Source: Planctomycetota bacterium (GTDB lineage: Bacteria; Planctomycetota; Phycisphaerae; FEN-1346; JAACEH01). Taken from it: DNA of 16,150 bases. Below, one piece after another: positions 1-8,241 of the stretch. Numbering within the stretch: position 1 is the stretch's first letter; the number at the start of each line of letters is the position of its first letter. The stretch spans positions 1 to 16,150 of the forward strand of contig JAFGPY010000041.1 in the NCBI GenBank assembly GCA_016935955.1, written 5' to 3'. Made by a program: the position numbers and the translations under genes. The notes under the pieces were generated by a model that saw nothing but the letters and a program-made list of their open reading frames with translations, was not told the origin of the DNA and searched no databases.

Positions 1-1
1 A

Positions 2-67
2 CGCAGGACTGACGTGCAGGTGTCCGTGGGCCGGGTTGCGGAGCGACCCGAAAGGACAGTGGGATGA
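2..67 (+). CDS. Possible 3' end of an upstream gene (partial)
   Basis: Frame 2 is open from the window edge to a TGA at 65-67 that overlaps the fliO start codon as ATGA. The same 4-base coupling occurs at flhA-flhF and flhF-flhG further on. The 21 visible residues begin RRTDVQVSVG and are too few to identify. In many flagellar operons fliN or fliM precedes fliO, and FliN ends in a strand followed by a short charged tail, so FliN is a guess from position only. The alternative is non-coding leader, since frame 1 stops at position 12 and frame 3 runs on through the fliO start. Confidence 0.3.
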   Translation, partial: RRTDVQVSVGRVAERPERTVG

Positions 68-840
68 ATCCAGTGGCACGGAAGTGGGACCTCACGGTGC
101 GTGCAGGCATAGTGATGTGCTGCGCGCTGTTTCTATGCGCCGCCGCAGCAACGGCCCAGACCGGTGACGGTGCCGCCGCGGGCGCCTCGCCCGAGGTGGC
201 TACGCCCTCGACCAGTGGGGCGCTGAAGGTCGGCCTGCCGCCGGCGGGCGGCGACATTCCGCGGGCCGAGAGTACCCAGGCCGACATCCCCGCGCGGGAT
301 AATCTTCAGGACAAGACGTCGGACCTCGAGCAGAACCTGATCGGCGGCCGCAGCCGCGATGCGGAAGATGGTGATTCCTCGCCCTGGCTGTCGCTGCTGG
401 GTCCGCTGGTGGTGGTGCTGGGCATCATGGCCGTGGTGCTGTGGGCCGCGCGGAAGTTCGTGCCCGGGATGCGCCGTCTCGGCGGGTCCAGCGCCGTTCG
501 CGTGCTGGCCCGGACGCACCTGTCGCCGCGGCAGAGTATCACCCTGGTCAAGGTGGGACAGCGGATTCTGGTCGTCGGCCAGACGGCCGATCGGCTGACG
601 ACTCTGGCGGCAATCACCGAGAGCGACGAGGTGTCGCAGTTGCTGGGCGAGTGCCACAGCCAGACGGTCGAGAACGTATCGGGCAGTTTCAAGAAGGTGT
701 TCCGCGACGTGGACAGCGACTTCGCAGCGGCCGACGAGCCGCAGGACGACGGAGCCGCCGAGCCCGAGTTGGGTCGCGTTCGCACGCAACTGGACGACCT
801 GGCCCGGAAAGTCAGGGAGGTCGCCGGTCTGCGACGCTGA
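64..840 (+). CDS. fliO: Flagellar biosynthesis protein FliO
   Basis: FliO is a bitopic membrane protein that helps assemble the FliP ring of the flagellar type III export gate. The 258-residue product has a signal-like N-terminus (hydrophobic about 14-31, ending AAATA), a low-complexity Ala/Gly/Pro linker to about residue 105, and a transmembrane helix at about 109-129 (GPLVVVLGIMAVVLWAARKF). A cytoplasmic beta-rich FliO domain follows (VRVLARTHLSPRQSITLVKV, then ILVVGQTADRLTTL). The tail is acidic and ends in a short basic helix. It is longer than proteobacterial FliO (about 120-140 residues) because of the N-terminal periplasmic extension. The start is supported by AAAGGA at 51-56, seven bases upstream. 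FliP begins 16 bases downstream, so the position fits the fliO-P-Q-R order. The call rests on the domain pattern plus context. Confidence 0.9.
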   Translation: MNPVARKWDLTVRAGIVMCCALFLCAAAATAQTGDGAAAGASPEVATPSTSGALKVGLPPAGGDIPRAESTQADIPARDNLQDKTSDLEQNLIGGRSRDAEDGDSSPWLSLLGPLVVVLGIMAVVLWAARKFVPGMRRLGGSSAVRVLARTHLSPRQSITLVKVGQRILVVGQTADRLTTLAAITESDEVSQLLGECHSQTVENVSGSFKKVFRDVDSDFAAADEPQDDGAAEPELGRVRTQLDDLARKVREVAGLRR

Positions 841-856
841 GACGCAGGAGAACGGC

Positions 857-1663
857 ATGACGGTGAAGTGGGCGAAGTGGGCAGCGATCGCAACGGCCGT
901 GATCATCGTTACGGCTGCGGCTCACAGTGCGCCCGCCCAGACCGTGCCGTCGCAACCGATCGACAACTCGTTGATCCCCGATCTGACCGAGCACCTCAAG
1001 CCCGCCCAGACGCGCGAAAGCCTCTCGGGCAGCCTGCAGATTCTGTTGCTGCTGACGGTCCTGTCGCTGGCTCCCTCGATCCTGATCCTGATGACCAGCT
1101 TCACGCGGATCGTCATCGTCCTGTCGCTGCTGCGGCAGGCCATGGCCACGCAACAGTTGCCACCCAACCAGGTGCTGATCGGTCTGGCCTTGCTGATGAC
1201 GTTTATGATCATGGGACCCGTCTGGCACGACGTCAACCAGAAGGCGCTGCAACCGTACCTCGACGGCAAGATCTCGCAGCAGGAGGCCTTGTCGGCGGCC
1301 GCTGTGCCGGTCCGCAGCTTCATGATCCGGCAAATCGAGACCGCCGGCAACCAAGCCGACGTACGGATGTTCCTGGACTACTCCGGCTACGAGGCTGCCG
1401 AGCGATGGGAGGACGTGCCGTTTACGGTCCTCGTGCCGGCCTTCGTCACCAGCGAACTCAAGACGGCGTTCCTGATGGGCTTCAAGCTCTATCTGCCGTT
1501 CCTGATTATCGACATGGTGGTCTCCAGCGTGCTGATTTCGATGGGCATGCTGATGTTGCCGCCGGTGCTGATTTCGCTGCCCTTCAAGATGCTGCTGTTC
1601 GTGCTCGTGAACGGTTGGCACTTGGTCATAGGCAGTCTGCTCAAGAGCTTTGCTCCCATATAG
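857..1663 (+). CDS. fliP: Flagellar export gate protein FliP
   Basis: FliP forms the pentameric core of the export channel with FliQ and FliR at the base of the flagellum. The 268-residue product starts with a cleavable-looking signal peptide (about 1-27, ending SAPAQ), as is typical for FliP. The family hallmarks follow: LAPSILILMTSFTRIVIVLS at about 71-90, LPPNQVLIGLALLMTFMIMG at 101-120, then a periplasmic loop. The C-terminal block has FVTSELKTAFLMGFKLYLPF, IIDMVVSSVLISMGMLMLPP and LPFKMLLFVLVNGW. Length is close to the usual 245-260. The start has a good ribosome site, AGGAG at 846-850, six bases upstream. It sits directly after fliO. Confidence is very high because FliP is strongly conserved. 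Confidence 0.98.
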   Translation: MTVKWAKWAAIATAVIIVTAAAHSAPAQTVPSQPIDNSLIPDLTEHLKPAQTRESLSGSLQILLLLTVLSLAPSILILMTSFTRIVIVLSLLRQAMATQQLPPNQVLIGLALLMTFMIMGPVWHDVNQKALQPYLDGKISQQEALSAAAVPVRSFMIRQIETAGNQADVRMFLDYSGYEAAERWEDVPFTVLVPAFVTSELKTAFLMGFKLYLPFLIIDMVVSSVLISMGMLMLPPVLISLPFKMLLFVLVNGWHLVIGSLLKSFAPI

Positions 1664-1665
1664 CG

Positions 1666-1682
1666 GCTCCATCGTGTGGAGC
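1666..1682 (+). other. Small hairpin between fliP and fliQ
   Basis: GCTCCA and TGGAGC form a perfect 6-bp stem around a 5-base loop (TCGTG), three bases after the fliP stop. No T-run follows, so it does not look like an intrinsic terminator. It may be an RNA-stability or translational element within the operon, or chance. Confidence 0.3.
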
Positions 1683-1730
1683 GGACGCAGTGGGTCTCGA
1701 CGTGTGCAATGGGTGAGGGCGAGCGGCAGG

Positions 1731-1988
1731 ATGACTCCGGAACAGGCGATCGATCTCGGGCGGCAGGCGCTGGTGGTGATGCTCATGGTTAGCGCCCCGA
1801 TCCTGTTGCTCGGCATGATCGTCGGCCTGATCATCAGCATCCTTCAGGCCGTGACGCAGGTTCAGGAGCAGACCTTGTCGTTCGTGCCCAAGATCATTGT
1901 CATGGGGCTGGCCGTTGCCCTGTTTATGCCGTGGATCATCAGCAAATTGCTGCACTTCAGCCAGGAGATGTTCAGCCTGGCGTTTTAG
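1731..1988 (+). CDS. fliQ: Flagellar export gate protein FliQ
   Basis: FliQ is a small two-helix membrane protein packed around the FliP/FliR core of the export gate. I chose the ATG at 1731 (85 residues) because FliQ is normally 85-90 residues and begins MTPE/MDPE. The reading frame stays open upstream to 1650, overlapping the fliP end, but that extension has no family resemblance. Helix 1 covers about 13-40 (VVMLMVSAPILLLGMIVGLI), and the conserved loop ISILQAVTQVQEQTLSFVPK carries the TQ(V/I)QEQTL signature. Helix 2 is VMGLAVALFMPWIISKLL. A purine-rich GTGAGGGCGAGCGGCAGG segment precedes the ATG. The gap to fliP is 67 bases and contains a small hairpin. Confidence 0.97.
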   Translation: MTPEQAIDLGRQALVVMLMVSAPILLLGMIVGLIISILQAVTQVQEQTLSFVPKIIVMGLAVALFMPWIISKLLHFSQEMFSLAF

Positions 1989-2001
1989 GTGAGACGCGAC
2001 A

Positions 2002-2784
2002 ATGCTCGAACTGGCCGGAGTCATCAAGCTGCTGCCCGCTTTCGCGCTGGTGCTGATGCGCGTCGGCGGCATGATGCTCAGCGCGCCGCTGTTCAGCTCG
2101 TCGACCATTCCGGTCCGCGTCAAGACCGTCTTCGTGGCCGCGATCGCCGTGGTCGTCTTCCCGCTGGTTCGTCCGCAGATGCACGACCTGCCGCTGACGC
2201 TGCTGGGGACGGCCGTGGCCGCCGGAGCCGAGATGATCGTCGGCCTGACCATCGGTCTGGCCGTCAACCTGCTGTTTGTCGGCCTGCAACTGGGCGCCCA
2301 CATGATCGCCCAGCAGATGGGCCTCGGTCTGGCTCGCATCTTCAACCCGAGCATGATGGAGGAGGACGACCTGCTGGCCGCCTTCTACGTCCTGGTCGGC
2401 ACGGCACTGCTGCTGACGATGAACGGTCACCACCTGATCATCAGCGCCATGCTCGACAGCTTCCGGGCCTTGCCGCCCATGACCGCGAGCATGCAGCCGG
2501 AGTTGCTCGACACGATCCGCGGCCTCCTGCTCAGCAGTTTCGTGGTGGCCCTGAAGGTCTCGGTGCCGGTCGTGGTCGTGCTCTTCCTGGTCAGTCTGCT
2601 CATGGGGTTTCTGGGCAAGACCGTGCCGCAACTGAACATTCTGGTCGTCGGCTTCCCGCTGCGTATCGGTATCGGGCTGCTGGCGATCGTGGCGACGTTT
2701 GGCATCACGCTCGTGGTCTTCAGCCGCGGGTACCGACAGACGGTGGACGCCGTTGCCGGGATGATCGGCAAGCTGGGCGCCTAG
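2002..2784 (+). CDS. fliR: Flagellar export gate protein FliR
   Basis: FliR is a multi-pass membrane protein that completes the FliP-FliQ-FliR export channel. The 260-residue product is the family length. It shows the N-terminal block FALVLMRVGGMMLSAPLFSS followed by TIPVRVKTVFVAAIAVVVFP. It also has GLTIGLAVNLLFVGLQLGAH with MIAQQMGLGLARIFNPSM, the usual conserved central FliR region, and several further hydrophobic helices. The C-terminal part has LLMGFLGKTVPQLNILVVGF and PLRIGIGLLAIV, matching the LG(R)xxPQ(M/L)N signature. It begins 13 bases after fliQ, with GTGAGACG upstream as a weak ribosome site. The product is clearly not an FlhB-FliR fusion, since flhB is separate 46 bases downstream. 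Confidence 0.97.
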   Translation: MLELAGVIKLLPAFALVLMRVGGMMLSAPLFSSSTIPVRVKTVFVAAIAVVVFPLVRPQMHDLPLTLLGTAVAAGAEMIVGLTIGLAVNLLFVGLQLGAHMIAQQMGLGLARIFNPSMMEEDDLLAAFYVLVGTALLLTMNGHHLIISAMLDSFRALPPMTASMQPELLDTIRGLLLSSFVVALKVSVPVVVVLFLVSLLMGFLGKTVPQLNILVVGFPLRIGIGLLAIVATFGITLVVFSRGYRQTVDAVAGMIGKLGA

Positions 2785-2830
2785 ACTTTGTGACCGCGGG
2801 CCGGACGGTTCGCGATGAACGGACGAGACG

Positions 2831-3913
2831 ATGGCTGACGAAAGTTTCGGCGAGAAAACAGAAGCCCCAACGCCGCGGCGCATCGAGGAAGCCCGCGAGC
2901 GGGGCCAGGTGCCGCGCTCGGTCGACCTGACGGCCGCACTCATTCTGCTGGCTGGCATGGCCGCTCTCTATCTGGCCGGCGACTCGCTCGGTAGCTCGCT
3001 GCTGAAGACCATGCAGGAGATGCTCGAGTTCGAGCACGCCGGCACCATGGATTCTCAGACCGTGCTGGTGGAGTTCGCCCGCAGCTCGCACCACTTCGTC
3101 GTCATCGTGGCCCCGGTCATCCTGAGCATCGCCGTGATGGCCGTTCTGGCCAACCTGATGCAGAGCGGTCTGGTCTTCACCAGCCATCCGCTGCAGCCAT
3201 CGCTGGACAAGCTGAACCCGCTGACGGGTTTCGGCCGCATCTTCTCCAAGCGGGCCCTGGCGCGGCTGGCCGGCAACCTGCTGAAACTCGGCGGTCTGAG
3301 CTGGGTGGCCTATGTGGCCATCCGGAGCGACTTCGACCGCATCGTGGCTCTGTCCGACATGAGCATCACCGAGATGCTTCGCAATGCCGGCCAGGTGGTG
3401 GTCTCTCTGGGCTTCAAGCTCGGGGCCATCCTGCTGGTGGTCGCCGTCTTCGACTACCTGTACCAGAGGTGGCAGTACACGGAAGACCTCAAGATGACCA
3501 AGCAGGAGGTTCGCGAGGAAATGAAGCGGATGGAAGGCGACCCCATGATCCGCGAGCAGCGGCGGCACATCCAGCGGCAACTGGCCATGCAGCGCATGAG
3601 CGCCGCCGTGCCCAAGGCCGACGCCGTAATCACCAACCCGACGCATTTCGCCATCGCCATCCGCTACGACTCGGACAAGATGGCTGCGCCGCAGGTGGTG
3701 GCCAAGGGAGCCGACCTGGTGGCCAAGCGGATTCGCGAGATCGCCATGGAGCACGGCGTGCCGATCGTCGAGAAACCGACCTTGGCCCGTGCGCTTTACA
3801 AGGCAGTCGAGGTGGGACAGGAAATCCCGATGGAGTTCTACCAGGCCGTTGCCGAAGTGCTGGCCTTTGTCTATCGGATCAGCGGTCGGCAGTTCGCCCG
3901 CACGGCGACGTAG
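2831..3913 (+). CDS. flhB: Flagellar export switch protein FlhB
   Basis: FlhB switches the export apparatus from rod/hook to filament substrates by cleaving itself. The 360-residue product opens with EKTEAPTPRRIEEARERGQV, the FlhB family N-terminal signature. Four membrane helices follow (about 33-50, 88-110, 145-163, 186-210). A charged linker (MTKQEVREEMKRMEGDP) leads to the cytoplasmic domain. The autocleavage motif NPTH lies at residues 269-272 (AVITNPTHFAIAIRYD), the same residue numbers as N269/P270 of Salmonella FlhB, so processing should be intact. The C-terminal part (VAKGADLVAKRIREIA, PIVEKPTLARALYKAVEVGQ) is also canonical. The ATG at 2831 has only a weak purine-rich upstream sequence. 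Confidence 0.98.
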   Translation: MADESFGEKTEAPTPRRIEEARERGQVPRSVDLTAALILLAGMAALYLAGDSLGSSLLKTMQEMLEFEHAGTMDSQTVLVEFARSSHHFVVIVAPVILSIAVMAVLANLMQSGLVFTSHPLQPSLDKLNPLTGFGRIFSKRALARLAGNLLKLGGLSWVAYVAIRSDFDRIVALSDMSITEMLRNAGQVVVSLGFKLGAILLVVAVFDYLYQRWQYTEDLKMTKQEVREEMKRMEGDPMIREQRRHIQRQLAMQRMSAAVPKADAVITNPTHFAIAIRYDSDKMAAPQVVAKGADLVAKRIREIAMEHGVPIVEKPTLARALYKAVEVGQEIPMEFYQAVAEVLAFVYRISGRQFARTAT

Positions 3914-3994
3914 CCGGGGGGCAAGGCTTAAACGTTCGACGCAGGACGGACCTCGCTCTTGGCGCGGGGGCAGCTCTGACGAGGAAGCTTGAGG

Positions 3995-6121
3995 ATGGCA
4001 CAAGACTTGGCAATGGTTCAGAACGGCCCGTTCGCCTTCGTGGCCAGGCATCGCGGCATCGTCCTGCCGCTGGCCGTCATCGGGCTCATTCTGGTCATCG
4101 TCGTGCCGCTGCAGCCCTGGCAGCTCGATATCCTGCTGGCCTGCAACATCACTCTCAGCATCACCGTCCTGCTGACCACCCTGTACGTCAACAAGCCGCT
4201 GGACTTCAGCGTCTTCCCGAGTCTGCTGCTGGCCCTGACGCTGTTCCGCCTGGTGCTGAACGTGGCCTCGACGCGGCTGATTCTGACCACGCCGGATCGT
4301 GCGTCCGACGCGGCTGCTGCTGCGGCCGCCGCTGGAAAAGTCATCGAGGCCTTCGCCGAGTTCGTCGCCAGCGGCAATCTGGCCGTCGGCGTCATCGTTT
4401 TTGCCATCTTGGTCATCATCCAGTTCGTCGTCATCACCAAGGGCGCCACGCGAATCAGCGAAGTCGCCGCCCGGTTCACCCTCGACGGTATGCCCGGCAA
4501 GCAGATGGCCATCGACGCCGACCTGAACGCCGGTCTGATCACCGAGCAGGAGGCCCGCCAGCGCCGCGAGGCCATCAGCCAGGAAAGCGACTTCTACGGG
4601 GCCATGGACGGTGCCTCGAAGTTCGTCCGCGGCGACGCCATCGCCGGCATCATCATCACCCTGGTCAACATCCTCGGCGGCTTCTATGTCGGCATGGTCG
4701 AGAAGGGCTGGTCGGTCGGCGACTGCCTGTCGCTGTTCACGCGCCTGACCATCGGCGACGGTCTGGTCACGCAGGTGCCCTCGTTCATCATCAGCATCTC
4801 GGCCGGCCTGATCGTCACGCGGTCGGCCTCGCGCAGCGATCTGGGACGCGAGATGATCAGCCAACTGACCAGCCGGCCCATCGCCATGGTCATTTCCGCC
4901 GTGTTCCTGTTGTTGATGGCCGGCGTAGGGCTGCCGCCCGTGCCGCTGATCGTGCTGGCCGGCATTTGCCTGACGCTGGCCTGGCTGCTGAACAAGTCCG
5001 ACGCCACCGCGCGGCAGCGCGAATCGGTCAAGGCCAAGCAGGCTTCGCAGCAACAGCAGCAGAAGAGGCAGTCGGCGCCGGAAGACGGGTTGCTGCTGGT
5101 CGACGCCATGGAACTGGAGATCGGTTACGGACTGATCCGCCTGGTCGACTCGTCACAGGGTGGAGATTTACTCGACAGAATCAGCATGATTCGTCGACAA
5201 CTGGCCCTCGAACTAGGTATTATTGTGCCGCCGATCCGCATTCGGGACAACATGCGGCTCGACCCGAACGAGTATCGCGTTCGCATCAAGGGCAACACGG
5301 TGGCCCGCGGCGAGGCCCGCGTCGGCATGTACCTGGCGATGGACAGCGGCGTGGCCTCGGGCGATCTCACAGGCGGCATCAGGACGCGCGAGCCCGCCTT
5401 CGGGTTGCCCGCCTGGTGGATTGGCGAGGATCAACGGCAACGAGCCGAGATGCTCAACTACACCGTGGTCGACGCTTCGAGCGTTTTGGCCACGCACGTG
5501 ACCGAGTTGATCCGCAACCACGCGTCCGAGTTGCTGACGCGCGAAGAAGTCAACAAGCTCATCAAGGGCCTGAAGGAGAAAGCGCCGAGCGTGGTCGAAG
5601 AGGTGGTTCCCAGCATGCTGAAGGTCGGCGAGATCCAGAAGGTTCTTCAGAACCTGCTGCGCGAGCGGGTTCCCATCCGCGACCTGGAAACCATCCTGGA
5701 GACCCTCGGCGACTGGGCGCCTCGGACCAGCGACATCGACGTGCTGACCGAGTACGTCCGCAACAGCCTGGCCCGCACCCTGTGCGACCAGTATGTCGGC
5801 AGCGACGGCGTGCTGAGGGTCGTGACGCTCGACCCGGCTCTCGAAGACCGTATCTCGGCCCACGTCGAGCACAACGAGCGCGGCAGCTTCCTGACCATGC
5901 CGCCCGACGTGGCCCGCGGCGTGGCCCGCGAGATCGCCGACGCCGTGCGGCCGCTGGTCAACGGCGGCCACCCGCCGGTCGTGCTTACCTCGCCGCAGAT
6001 TCGCGCCCAGGTCAAGCGCATCGCCGAGACGGTGCTGCCGAACCTGGTCGTGATGTCGTTCAACGAGATCGTTCGTGGCGTTAAGGTCGAAAGTCTGGGC
6101 ATGGCGGAGTTGAAAGTATGA
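3995..6121 (+). CDS. flhA: Flagellar export gate protein FlhA
   Basis: FlhA is the nonameric ring and proton-coupled export engine of the flagellar type III system. The ATG at 3995 gives 708 residues, with GAGGAAG at 3981-3987 spaced seven bases upstream. A TTG two codons earlier (3989) is a less likely start. About eight membrane helices fill residues 20-330. The FHIPEP signature region starts near residue 149: KGATRISEVAARFTLDGMPG, then KQMAIDADLNAGLI. A Gln-rich linker (about 350-365) joins the cytoplasmic domain, which contains LELGIIVPPIRIRDN, the conserved PxIRIRDN block. Residues 106-113 are eight consecutive alanines in the first cytoplasmic loop, in front of GKVIEAF, longer than I would expect in this family. 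The stop overlaps the flhF start (ATGA). Confidence 0.98.
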   Translation: MAQDLAMVQNGPFAFVARHRGIVLPLAVIGLILVIVVPLQPWQLDILLACNITLSITVLLTTLYVNKPLDFSVFPSLLLALTLFRLVLNVASTRLILTTPDRASDAAAAAAAAGKVIEAFAEFVASGNLAVGVIVFAILVIIQFVVITKGATRISEVAARFTLDGMPGKQMAIDADLNAGLITEQEARQRREAISQESDFYGAMDGASKFVRGDAIAGIIITLVNILGGFYVGMVEKGWSVGDCLSLFTRLTIGDGLVTQVPSFIISISAGLIVTRSASRSDLGREMISQLTSRPIAMVISAVFLLLMAGVGLPPVPLIVLAGICLTLAWLLNKSDATARQRESVKAKQASQQQQQKRQSAPEDGLLLVDAMELEIGYGLIRLVDSSQGGDLLDRISMIRRQLALELGIIVPPIRIRDNMRLDPNEYRVRIKGNTVARGEARVGMYLAMDSGVASGDLTGGIRTREPAFGLPAWWIGEDQRQRAEMLNYTVVDASSVLATHVTELIRNHASELLTREEVNKLIKGLKEKAPSVVEEVVPSMLKVGEIQKVLQNLLRERVPIRDLETILETLGDWAPRTSDIDVLTEYVRNSLARTLCDQYVGSDGVLRVVTLDPALEDRISAHVEHNERGSFLTMPPDVARGVAREIADAVRPLVNGGHPPVVLTSPQIRAQVKRIAETVLPNLVVMSFNEIVRGVKVESLGMAELKV

Positions 6122-7311
6122 AGCTGAAAACCTTCAGAGCGCCGTCGATGCGTGACGCCTTGGTGATGGTCAAGCGCGAGTTCGGCTCGCAGGCCGTCAT
6201 CGTGGGCACGCGGTCGGTCAAGACCGGTGGATTCCTGGGGTTCGGCGGACGGACCGTCGTTGAGGTCACGGCCAGCCCGCAGCCGCAGAAGTCTCCGAGG
6301 CAGCAACGCCGGGACGAGCCGCAGCCGAAGACCGACATGGACACCCGGGTCCGCGAGACCTACGGCCAGCTTGTGGCCCAGGCCCGCGAGGAGGCCGTCC
6401 GCGTCAGCGCCGTAGACCTCCGCAACGAGATGACCGGCCTGAAGGACATGGTCCAGCGGCTGATTCAGGAGACGCGTTCCACGCGCGAGCCCGACGTGCC
6501 GACCGAACTGTTCGACCTCTACGTCGGCCTGCTCAGTAACGAAGTGGCCGACGAGATGGCCAAGGAACTCGTCAAGACGATTCGCGAGGAGCTTCCCGAG
6601 AACCAGTGGCAGAACGAGTACCGCGTCCGCGAAACGCTCATCCGCTACATCGCCTCGCGCATCGACGTCGCCGGACCGACGGTGCTCGAAGGGCCGTCGC
6701 CGCGGGTCATCGCCCTGATCGGGCCGACCGGCGTCGGCAAGACGACCACCCTGGCCAAGCTGGCCGCCCAGTTCAAGCTGCGGCAGGGCCACTCGGTCGG
6801 ACTGATCACGATCGATACCTACCGCATCGGCGCCGTGGACCAGTTGCGGACCTACGCCGAGATCATCGACGTGCCGCTGAAGGTGGTTCTGACGCCCAAG
6901 GAACTCCAGCGGGCCGTGGCCGAGTTCAAGGACAAGGACTTCGTCCTGATCGACACCGCCGGACGCAGCCAGAGGGACGTCCTGAAGATGAACGAACTGC
7001 GGCAGTTCCTCGACGCCGTGCGACCCGACGAGACGCACCTGGTGATGTCGAGCACCTGCGGCCAGAAGAATGTCGAGAGCGTCCTGGAACGGTTCTCGCA
7101 ATTCAAGATCGATCGCGTGTTGCTGACGAAGATGGACGAGGCCGTCAGTTTCGGCATCATCCTGACGGTGTTGCAGCGGACGAAGCAGAAGTTGTCGTAC
7201 GTGACGGTTGGGCAGGACGTACCGGATGACATCGAGGCGGGGCAGCCGCGCAAGCTGGCTGAGTTGATCGTTCCGCCGTTGGCCCGCAACGCAGAAAGGG
7301 CAGTCCAATGA
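6118..7311 (+). CDS. flhF: Flagellar SRP-like GTPase FlhF
   Basis: FlhF is an SRP/FtsY-type GTPase that marks the cell pole or site where a flagellum is built. The 397-residue product has the usual N-terminal B domain start (MKLKTFRAPSMRDALVMVKR, then EFGSQAVIVGTRSV), a basic linker, a helical N domain, and the G domain. G1 is GPTGVGKT at 202-209. DTYRIGA follows from residue 233, DTAGRS at 279-284 is G3, and TKMD at 337-340 gives base specificity. The C-terminal LSYVTVGQDVPDDIE is typical of the SRP-GTPase family. ATGA overlaps with flhA upstream and flhG downstream indicate translational coupling. All GTPase motifs look intact. Confidence 0.97.
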   Translation: MKLKTFRAPSMRDALVMVKREFGSQAVIVGTRSVKTGGFLGFGGRTVVEVTASPQPQKSPRQQRRDEPQPKTDMDTRVRETYGQLVAQAREEAVRVSAVDLRNEMTGLKDMVQRLIQETRSTREPDVPTELFDLYVGLLSNEVADEMAKELVKTIREELPENQWQNEYRVRETLIRYIASRIDVAGPTVLEGPSPRVIALIGPTGVGKTTTLAKLAAQFKLRQGHSVGLITIDTYRIGAVDQLRTYAEIIDVPLKVVLTPKELQRAVAEFKDKDFVLIDTAGRSQRDVLKMNELRQFLDAVRPDETHLVMSSTCGQKNVESVLERFSQFKIDRVLLTKMDEAVSFGIILTVLQRTKQKLSYVTVGQDVPDDIEAGQPRKLAELIVPPLARNAERAVQ

Positions 7312-8186
7312 TGAGCAGGGGTGACCAGGCAGATAACCTCCGACGCATGGTTCGCGAGATGCGTCCGCACGCCCGCGTGCTGGCTGTCACCAGCGGCAAG
7401 GGCGGCGTCGGCAAGACCAACGTGGCGGCCAATCTGGCCATCGCCCTCAGCCGCAGTCATCGGCAGCAGGTGGTGCTGATCGACGCCGACCTCGGGCTGG
7501 CCAACGTGGACCTGATGCTGGGGCTGCAGCCGCAGTGGAACCTCAGCCACGTCCTCAGCGGCGAGCGGCGGCTTGAGGACATCATCGTTCCGGGGCCCGA
7601 GGGCATCGAGATCGTTCCGGGAGCCAGCGGGCTGAGCCGCCTGGCCGACCTTCAGGACTCGCAGCGGCGGACGCTGCTGGAGGAACTGAGCAAGCTGGAC
7701 AACCGGTCCGAGTACTGCATCATCGACACGGGCGCGGGCATTGGCCGCACGGTCATCTCGCTGGCCGCCAGTGCCGACGAGTGCCTGGTGGTGACGACGC
7801 CCGAGCCGCCGAGCGTGGCCGACGCGTACGCGATGCTGAAGATCATCAGCCGCCAGCCGCACCGTCCGCAGTTGCGTCTGCTGGTGAACATGGTCGGCAG
7901 TCGCCAGGAGGCCCGCCGCGTTTACGAGCGGATCGCCGGCGTGGCCCGCAAGTTTCTGGGGCTTCAGGTTCACGACGCCGGGTACATCTTCTGCGACGGT
8001 CACGTGGCCCGCGCGGTGCGCGGCCGCAAGCCGTTTGTCACGGCGTTCCCGAATTCGCAGGCTGCATGGTGCCTGCGGCAGGTGGCCGAGAAGACGTTGC
8101 GGCCGGGGCACCAGGGCAGCGACGCCGAGGATGTCGGCAAGGGCTTCTTCAAACGTGTCGCCGGGCTGTTCGGCGCCGTGACGTGA
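7308..8186 (+). CDS. flhG: MinD-like ATPase FlhG (flagellar number regulator)
   Basis: FlhG (FleN/YlxH) is a MinD/ParA-family ATPase that limits flagellar number and activates FlhF GTPase. The 292-residue product starts with DQADNLR at residues 6-12, matching the DQAxxLR motif of the FlhG activator helix that stimulates FlhF. The deviant Walker A is SGKGGVGKT at 29-37, with the signature lysine at 31. DADLGLANVDLMLG and a downstream IIDTGAGIG complete the ATPase core. The last 20 residues contain GFFKRVAGLFGAV, an amphipathic stretch resembling the MinD membrane-targeting helix. The start ATG overlaps the flhF stop. A second ATG follows at once, so the start could be one codon later. Confidence 0.95.
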   Translation: MMSRGDQADNLRRMVREMRPHARVLAVTSGKGGVGKTNVAANLAIALSRSHRQQVVLIDADLGLANVDLMLGLQPQWNLSHVLSGERRLEDIIVPGPEGIEIVPGASGLSRLADLQDSQRRTLLEELSKLDNRSEYCIIDTGAGIGRTVISLAASADECLVVTTPEPPSVADAYAMLKIISRQPHRPQLRLLVNMVGSRQEARRVYERIAGVARKFLGLQVHDAGYIFCDGHVARAVRGRKPFVTAFPNSQAAWCLRQVAEKTLRPGHQGSDAEDVGKGFFKRVAGLFGAVT

Positions 8187-8241
8187 GACGATTGGTTCCG
8201 TGGGCGAGACAACGCGCGACGAGCAACGAGGAGCCTGGTGG

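Noticed and set aside
3996..4010. Sigma-54-like TGGCAC-N5-TTGG
   Set aside because: It matches the -24/-12 pattern well but lies within the first codons of flhA, so a transcript from it would lack the start codon. Probably chance.
2720..5053. Long open frame (777 codons) on the minus strand
   Set aside because: It is antisense to flhB and flhA with a His/Gln/Asp-rich composition and no recognisable domain. Long antisense frames are expected at this GC content.
3469..6084. Long open frame (871 codons) on the plus strand across flhB and flhA
   Set aside because: It is out of frame with flhB and flhA, which are unmistakable. The translation is Arg/Gly/His/Pro-rich with no domain, a typical high-GC shadow frame.
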